This document shows, in pieces, positions 4,925 through 8,844 of a stretch of DNA of 8,844 bases. The notes under the pieces are model-generated. The model saw nothing but the letters and a program-made list of their open reading frames with translations. It did no database searches and was not told where the DNA came from. The stretch spans positions 1-8,844 of the forward strand of contig JAISVO010000069.1 in NCBI GenBank assembly GCA_031271525.1, in the 5' to 3' direction. Source of the stretch: Oscillospiraceae bacterium. GTDB taxonomy: Bacteria; Bacillota; Clostridia; Oscillospirales; UBA929. The number at the start of each line of letters is the position of its first letter. Position 1 is the first letter of the stretch. A program made the translations under genes and the position numbers.

Positions 4925-4945
4925 AAAAAACCCCTCCCGGAGGGG
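4925..4945 (-). terminator. intrinsic terminator after the arpU-like gene
   Basis: On the minus strand CCCCTC-CGG-GAGGGG is followed directly by TTTTTT. It separates the regulator gene, which ends at 5048, from the antisense RNA promoter. The stretch between 4946 and 5047 holds a GCCGGA/TCCGGC hairpin and no gene I can support. Confidence 0.75.
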
Positions 4946-5047
4946 AAGGGTTTTCGATGATATTCTGATGATACCAGTATAGCACGGACTCCCTGCCGAT
5001 AGCTGCCGGACTTTTCCGGCGGGAATCCGAAACATTGTTCGGGCGGA

Positions 5048-5497
5048 TCAGGCGGTTTTCTTCCCTTTCGCGGAGGTGTACATACGTTTTCCCTTCGTCG
5101 CGGGGGTGAACCTCATCGAAAAAAGCGCCTCGTCGTGGATCTCCCGGACGCGGCTGGACGAAAAGTTCATTTTCCGCGCCAAAACGTCCCAGCACAGCCC
5201 CTTTATGTACCGCAAAGTGATCACCCGCCGCTGGACGGGCGGCAGCTTCGCGACCGCGTTCTCGATCCGCAGCCGGGCGTCGGCCAGCAGTTCGGCTTGA
5301 CGGTCCATCAGCGCGTCGATCTTGCCGAGCTTGTCCATGATGTTTGGGAGCGGGTCGTGCTCCCCCCCGAACGCCGGAGCCATCGACGGCGCGCGGGTCC
5401 CGCGCTCCGCCCGGGAGAACCACTTCAGCCGTTCGCCTTGCAGACGTTCCAGCTCGGCGCAGATGTCCCGGTACCCCTTCAAATCCTCTTTCCTCAT
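5048..5497 (-). CDS. phage late-gene regulator, ArpU/DUF1492-like with sigma-70 region 4 fold
   Basis: A 149-residue protein starting MRKEDLKGYRDICAELERL. The N-terminal half is a charged coiled region; the C-terminal half carries AVAKLPPVQRRVITLRYIKG then LCWDVLARKMNFSSSRVREI (about residues 82-121), the pattern of sigma-70 region 4 with its helix-turn-helix, as found in ArpU and DUF1492 phage regulators. It ends in a basic tail (KGKKTA). Such proteins sit just upstream of terminase genes in Firmicute phages and control late expression; position here agrees. The ATG at 5497 follows AAGGGG by seven bases and is preferred over upstream in-frame starts that would extend across the promoter. A CGCCA-GAGGC-TGGCG hairpin precedes the ribosome site. 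It is separated from terS by two terminators and the toxin-like locus, so it may act in trans on an undetected promoter. Confidence 0.8.
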   Translation of the reverse strand: MRKEDLKGYRDICAELERLQGERLKWFSRAERGTRAPSMAPAFGGEHDPLPNIMDKLGKIDALMDRQAELLADARLRIENAVAKLPPVQRRVITLRYIKGLCWDVLARKMNFSSSRVREIHDEALFSMRFTPATKGKRMYTSAKGKKTA

Positions 5498-5532
5498 TTG
5501 TTTACCCCTTCCCGCCAGCCTCTGGCGCGTAT

Positions 5533-5570
5533 AATCGTTCCATACGAGTGTAACACTGTCACGAACGATT
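5533..5570. promoter_or_regulatory. two concentric inverted repeats over the arpU-like promoter, probable operator
   Basis: The outer arms AATCGTTC (5533-5540) and GAACGATT (5563-5570) and the inner palindrome AGTGTAACACT (5547-5557) share nearly the same centre (5551.5 and 5552). Together they cover the -10 box, the spacer and the edge of the -35, an arrangement that would let a dimeric or tetrameric repressor block the promoter. Confidence 0.55.
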
Positions 5571-5575
5571 GTCAA
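5547..5575 (-). promoter_or_regulatory. promoter of the arpU-like gene
   Basis: On the minus strand TTGACA (5570-5575), a 17-base spacer and TACACT (5547-5552). The -35 is perfect and the -10 is moderate. The start would be near 5540, giving a leader of about 43 bases. The -10 overlaps the palindrome AGTGTAACACT. Confidence 0.68.
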
Positions 5576-5628
5576 TAGGGGGAGGAGGAAAATTTTTGGT
5601 CGTCACGAAAAACCCCGAAAAGCCGCGC

Positions 5629-5654
5629 AAAAAAGGACAGTCGGCAAACTGTCC
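5629..5654 (-). terminator. intrinsic terminator of the EF-G-like/DHH operon
   Basis: On the minus strand GGACAGT, a six-base loop, ACTGTCC and then TTTTTT. It lies about 20 bases after the DHH stop codon and ends the housekeeping operon. Confidence 0.88.
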
Positions 5655-5674
5655 TTCGATGCGTCCAAGGTACC

Positions 5675-6595
5675 CTACCCGTCTTTTTTGATTTTTTCTA
5701 TAAGCTCCGCGATGGCCTCGTCGGCGGTGCCGTAGGGGAGCTGGCAGGTCCCCACTTGGCGGTGCCCGCCGCCGTTGTAGGTCAGCAGCAGCGCGCCGAC
5801 GTCGGTCTTGCTGGTGCGGTTCAGGATGCTGTGGCCGACCGCGACCGCGACGTTCTGCTTCGCGCGCCCGTCCACGATCCAGAGGGATATGTTCTGCTCG
5901 GGATAGAGGCAGTAGACGATGAACCGGTTGCCGGTGTAGATCGTCTCGATGCCGCGCAGGTCGCTGACAATCACGTTGCCGTCGGTGCGGGTGACCCTCT
6001 TGACCATCCCGGCGAACAGCGCGTTCTGCTCGGTATACAGCTGGATCCGCTCCGCGACGTCGGGGTCCGCGAGGATCTCCCCGATCGTCTGGCTCCGGCA
6101 GGCGTCGATCAGCTTCTCCATCAGCTCGTAGTTGCTGATCCGGAACTCCCGGAACCGCCCCAGCCCGGTGCGGGGATCCATCAGGAAGCCCAGCAGGACC
6201 CAGCCCCGCGGGTCCAAAACCTCCTCCCGGGTCAGCTTGGCGGCGTCCACCTTATCGACGGCTTCCACCATCTCGGCCATATGGGGGAGGCGGCCGGCCC
6301 CGCCGTAATACTCGTAGATGACCCGGGCGGCGCTGTCCGCAAGGCGGCTCTCGCCCGTAAACGAGACGTCGCCCAGCGTCTTGATCCGCTCGTGCTCGCT
6401 GGTGTGGTGGTCAAACCACAGCCCGCAGCCGGGCACGAACGGGATGTTCGCCAGCACGTCGTCGGCGCTGACCTCGACCAAACCGTCTTGGATGTCCTTC
6501 GGGTGGACGAACTTCCAATGGTCGATGATCCCCAATTCTTTCAGCAGCGCGCCGCAGGCTAGCCCGTCAAAGTCGGAGCGGGTCAACAGCCTCAT
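5675..6595 (-). CDS. DHH/DHHA1-family phosphoesterase (exopolyphosphatase-like)
   Basis: A 306-residue cytoplasmic protein with the two-domain DHH layout. The catalytic N-terminal domain has SDFDG (residues 7-11), FDHH (61-64) and VDKVD (113-117), the aspartates and histidines that bind two metal ions; the C-terminal DHHA1 substrate-binding domain has NGGGHRQVG (274-282). The first motif reads TRSDFDG, lacking the upstream His seen in RecJ and NrnA, as in the DHH proteins usually annotated as exopolyphosphatases. Substrate could be polyphosphate, a short oligonucleotide or another phosphodiester, and cannot be decided from sequence alone. The ATG at 6595 comes one base after the EF-G-like stop codon, so translation is coupled; an ATG twelve bases upstream would overlap that gene and is less likely. 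The terminator at 5629-5654 follows. Confidence 0.88.
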   Translation of the reverse strand: MRLLTRSDFDGLACGALLKELGIIDHWKFVHPKDIQDGLVEVSADDVLANIPFVPGCGLWFDHHTSEHERIKTLGDVSFTGESRLADSAARVIYEYYGGAGRLPHMAEMVEAVDKVDAAKLTREEVLDPRGWVLLGFLMDPRTGLGRFREFRISNYELMEKLIDACRSQTIGEILADPDVAERIQLYTEQNALFAGMVKRVTRTDGNVIVSDLRGIETIYTGNRFIVYCLYPEQNISLWIVDGRAKQNVAVAVGHSILNRTSKTDVGALLLTYNGGGHRQVGTCQLPYGTADEAIAELIEKIKKDG

Positions 6596-6596
6596 C

Positions 6597-8639
6597 TTAT
6601 TCCTCATCCTCTTCGATCCGCTTGGTTTCCTCGATGATCTTCTGCTGGACGTTCGCCGGCGTCTCCTCATACCGCTCGAACTTGAGCGAGAAGGAGCCGC
6701 GCCCCTGCGTCATCGAGCGGAGGTCGATCGCGTAGGTGTTCATCTCGGCGATCGGCACCTCGGCCTCGACGATCTGGCCGCCGTCGGCGTCCGGGTTCAT
6801 CCCCATCACCCGCCCCCGGCGCTTGTTCAGGTCTCCGATGATGTCGCCCATGTAGCTGTCCGGGATAAAGACCTTCAGCGAGCCGACAGGCTCCAGCAAC
6901 ACCGGGTTGCCCAGCGGCAGCCCCGCCTTGTACGCGAGCCGCGCCGCCAGCTTGAACGCCATTTCGGACGAGTCCACGTCGTGGTAGGAGCCGTCCACCA
7001 GCGTCGCCTTCAGGAATACGACCGGGTAGCCGGCCAGCACGCCGTGCGGGATGCTGTCCCGCAGGCCCTTCTCGACCGCCGGGTGGAAGTTTTTCGGGAC
7101 CGAGCCGCCGAAGATTTTCTCCTCGAAGACGAGGTCCTCGGTGTCGCCCGGCTCGAACTCCATGATGACCCGTCCGAACTGCCCGTGCCCGCCCGACTGT
7201 TTCTTGTGTTTCCCCTCGATGCCGGTGACTTTCTTCCGGATCTTCTCCCGGTAGGCGACCCGCGCCCCCTCCGTCTCGACCTCGACGCCGTACCGCCCTT
7301 TCAGCCGCTGGCAGAGGACGTCCAGATGGATGTCGCCCTGCCCTGTGACGACGAACTGCTTTGTCTCCGCGTCGTTGCGCACCGTGAAGGTGAGGTCCTC
7401 CTCCGACATCCGGCTCAGCCCGGTCGCGATCTTCTCCTCGCCGCCCTTCGTCTTGGGGGCGAACGCCAGCGCGTAGCACGGCTCGGGGAAGTTGATCCCC
7501 TTTAACGCGATTTGCGCGCCCGCCGGGTGGAGGGTGTCGCCGGTCTTGGTGTCGGTCAGCTTGGAGACTGCGCCGATGTCGCCGCATTTCAGCTCCTTGA
7601 CCTCGGTGTTCTTCTTCCCCTTGACGACGAACAGGTGGGCGAGCTTCTCCGAAGCGCCGCTCCGGCTGTTTGTCAGGGTCATGTCGCTGGTCACGCTGCC
7701 CGACACGACCTTGAAGAAGGAGAATTTGCCGTATTGGTCGATCAGCGTCTTGAATACGAACAGGACCGGCGGGCCGGCGGGGTCCTGCTTGACCGGCTTG
7801 CCGTCGTCCGTCTGCTCGTCGCCGGTTTCGCCCGGCGCGGGCGCGTAGTCGCAGATCCCTTGGAGGAGAAGCTCGGTGCCCAGCCCGTTCGTCGCGCAGC
7901 CGCAGAAGACGGGTGTGACCGAGCCGGTCAGCATCCCCGCGCGGATCCCTTTCCGCAGCTCCTCCGGGGTGAACGGCTCCTCCGCGAAGAATTTGTCCAT
8001 CAGGGCCTCGTCGGTCTCCGCGACGTTCTCGGAGAGGGTCGCGAGGTGCTCCCTCACGGTATCCGCCATATCGGCCGGCACCGGGACCTCGCTCACCTTG
8101 CCGCCGCTGACCGCGTAGGCTTTGCCGGTGACGATGTTGATCAGGGTATTCACCTTGTCGCCGGACGAGCCGGGGATGACGACCGGGCAGACCGAGACGC
8201 CGAATTGGTCGCGGAGGGCGTTGTAGGTACCGGAGAAGTTGGCGTTTTCCTCGTCCACCTTCGAGACGTAGACCATCTTGGGTTTGTCCTTGCAGAACTT
8301 CCAAGCTTTTTCCGCGCCGACGCCGACGCCGCTCTTCGCGCTCGTGACGATGACGCCGGTATCCGCCACCCGCAATCCCTCCAGCACCTCGCCGGCGAAG
8401 TCGAAGTAGCCCGGGGCGTCGATGACGTTGAGCTTATGGCCGCCGAACTCCACCGGCAGCGGGGTCGCGGCGATACTGATCTTGCGGCGGATTTCCTCCG
8501 GGTCGTAGTCGCTCACGGTGTTGCCGTCGGTGACCTTGCCCAGACGGTCGGTGCCGCCGGTGACAAACAGCATACTCTCAACCAGCGAGGTTTTGCCTTC
8601 CCCGCCGTGCCCCAGCAGACATAGATTGCGGATGCCCAT
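6597..8639 (-). CDS. elongation-factor-G-like translational GTPase (EF-G2 type)
   Basis: A 680-residue protein with all five EF-G domains. G1 is GHGGEGKT (10-17), the G2 region is EEIRRKISI (48-56), G3 is DAPGYFDF (74-81), G4 is SKVD (126-129) and the G5-like segment is CGCATNGLG (246-254). Domain IV begins near SGGHGQFGR (482-490) and domain V contains EPVGSLKVFIPDSYMGDIIG (583-602). Differences from canonical EF-G are Tyr78 in place of the catalytic His after DxPG, SKVD instead of NKxD, and RKISI for RGITI; DxPGY is, to my knowledge, typical of the EF-G-like EF-G2 group. It is therefore likely a paralogue with a specialised ribosome role, not the main translocase; no tetracycline resistance is implied. 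The ATG at 8639 follows AGGAGAG by seven bases. First gene of an operon with the DHH protein. Confidence 0.9.
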   Translation of the reverse strand: MGIRNLCLLGHGGEGKTSLVESMLFVTGGTDRLGKVTDGNTVSDYDPEEIRRKISIAATPLPVEFGGHKLNVIDAPGYFDFAGEVLEGLRVADTGVIVTSAKSGVGVGAEKAWKFCKDKPKMVYVSKVDEENANFSGTYNALRDQFGVSVCPVVIPGSSGDKVNTLINIVTGKAYAVSGGKVSEVPVPADMADTVREHLATLSENVAETDEALMDKFFAEEPFTPEELRKGIRAGMLTGSVTPVFCGCATNGLGTELLLQGICDYAPAPGETGDEQTDDGKPVKQDPAGPPVLFVFKTLIDQYGKFSFFKVVSGSVTSDMTLTNSRSGASEKLAHLFVVKGKKNTEVKELKCGDIGAVSKLTDTKTGDTLHPAGAQIALKGINFPEPCYALAFAPKTKGGEEKIATGLSRMSEEDLTFTVRNDAETKQFVVTGQGDIHLDVLCQRLKGRYGVEVETEGARVAYREKIRKKVTGIEGKHKKQSGGHGQFGRVIMEFEPGDTEDLVFEEKIFGGSVPKNFHPAVEKGLRDSIPHGVLAGYPVVFLKATLVDGSYHDVDSSEMAFKLAARLAYKAGLPLGNPVLLEPVGSLKVFIPDSYMGDIIGDLNKRRGRVMGMNPDADGGQIVEAEVPIAEMNTYAIDLRSMTQGRGSFSLKFERYEETPANVQQKIIEETKRIEEDEE

Positions 8640-8729
8640 ACGGTTTCTCTCCTGTTCCCGCCCGGCGGGAAGACGCCGGACGACTCAAATTCAAGCGCGG
8701 CTCCCGACCGCAAAGTATTTCAAGTCACT

Positions 8730-8758
8730 ATTATATAGGCTGACGCTGGGAAAGGCAA
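8730..8758 (-). promoter_or_regulatory. promoter of the EF-G-like/DHH operon
   Basis: On the minus strand TTGCCT (8753-8758), a 17-base spacer and a perfect TATAAT (8730-8735). The start near 8723 leaves a leader of about 84 bases before the ATG at 8639; a CCGGCG/CGCCGG-like GC-rich stretch lies in it but I see no riboswitch. Confidence 0.7.
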
Positions 8759-8783
8759 GGCTTTTTTTCGGGCGGTAGCGGCT

Positions 8784-8808
8784 CCCCCCTGTCACGGGGG
8801 GAATTTTT
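8784..8808 (+). terminator. terminator-like hairpin, plus strand
   Basis: CCCCCC (8784-8789), loop TGTCAC, GGGGGG (8796-8801) followed by AATTTTT. No plus-strand gene lies upstream in the window, so it may shield the promoter just downstream from stray transcription, or be used only as a structured DNA element. Confidence 0.45.
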
Positions 8809-8822
8809 CTTGACAAGAAAAA
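8804..8822. promoter_or_regulatory. 19-bp perfect palindrome centred on a -35 box
   Basis: TTTTTCTTG, a central A, and CAAGAAAAA form a perfect dyad whose middle is the TTGACA of the plus-strand promoter. A repressor bound here would cover the -35. It also overlaps the T-run of the preceding hairpin. Confidence 0.5.
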
Positions 8823-8838
8823 ACTTCCGTGATATAGT
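8810..8838 (+). promoter_or_regulatory. plus-strand sigma-A promoter leading out of the window
   Basis: TTGACA (8810-8815), a 17-base spacer and TATAGT (8833-8838). It would drive a gene beyond the right edge, divergent from the EF-G-like operon. Confidence 0.72.
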
Positions 8839-8844
8839 CACGTC

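Noticed and set aside
6318..8624. Long plus-strand open frames opposite the EF-G-like and DHH genes
   Set aside because: They mirror the codon pattern of the real genes and show low-complexity composition with no domain or ribosome site.

Overview
The window looks like chromosomal DNA of a fairly GC-rich Firmicute, most plausibly a clostridial gut bacterium of the Oscillospiraceae/Ruminococcaceae type. The basis is the Firmicute style of the phage genes (an ArpU/DUF1492-like regulator, a PBSX-type terminase, an SPP1 gp6-like portal), strong Shine-Dalgarno sites and consensus sigma-A promoters. No rRNA, tRNA or other marker fixes the taxon, so this is inference. Almost every gene lies on the minus strand, so transcription mostly runs from right to left.

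Right part (about 5630-8844): a two-gene housekeeping unit. An elongation-factor-G-like GTPase (6597-8639) is followed after one base by a DHH/DHHA1 phosphoesterase (5675-6595). It has a good promoter upstream and a clear intrinsic terminator downstream. At the extreme right a separate plus-strand promoter, with its -35 box at the centre of a 19-bp palindrome, fires out of the window.

Middle (about 830-5575): a compact phage-derived block. In order of transcription it holds an ArpU/DUF1492-like sigma-region-4 regulator with its own operator-like promoter, a terminator, a convergent small-peptide/antisense-RNA pair that resembles a type I toxin-antitoxin locus, a 99-bp structured repeat, a shortened small terminase, an intact-looking large terminase, a 98-residue winged-helix protein like the N-terminus of phage/plasmid replication initiators, a row of five DnaA boxes, a portal protein and a 70-residue protein. 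Scaffold, capsid, head-tail and tail genes do not follow, so this is either a decayed prophage or a small satellite-like element. The replication module (initiator-like gene plus DnaA boxes) sits between terminase and portal, which is unusual.

Left part (1-790): visibly less GC-rich. A strong promoter with a very short leader drives an 80-residue acidic protein and, coupled to it, a zinc metallopeptidase of ImmA/IrrE type (HELGH) that runs off the left edge. Such pairs are common in mobile elements, so the element probably continues leftwards.

The most interesting parts are the DnaA-box array at 2565-2618 (2629 with a degenerate sixth copy) and the type I toxin-antitoxin-like locus at 4564-4902, whose peptide is only 31 residues long.
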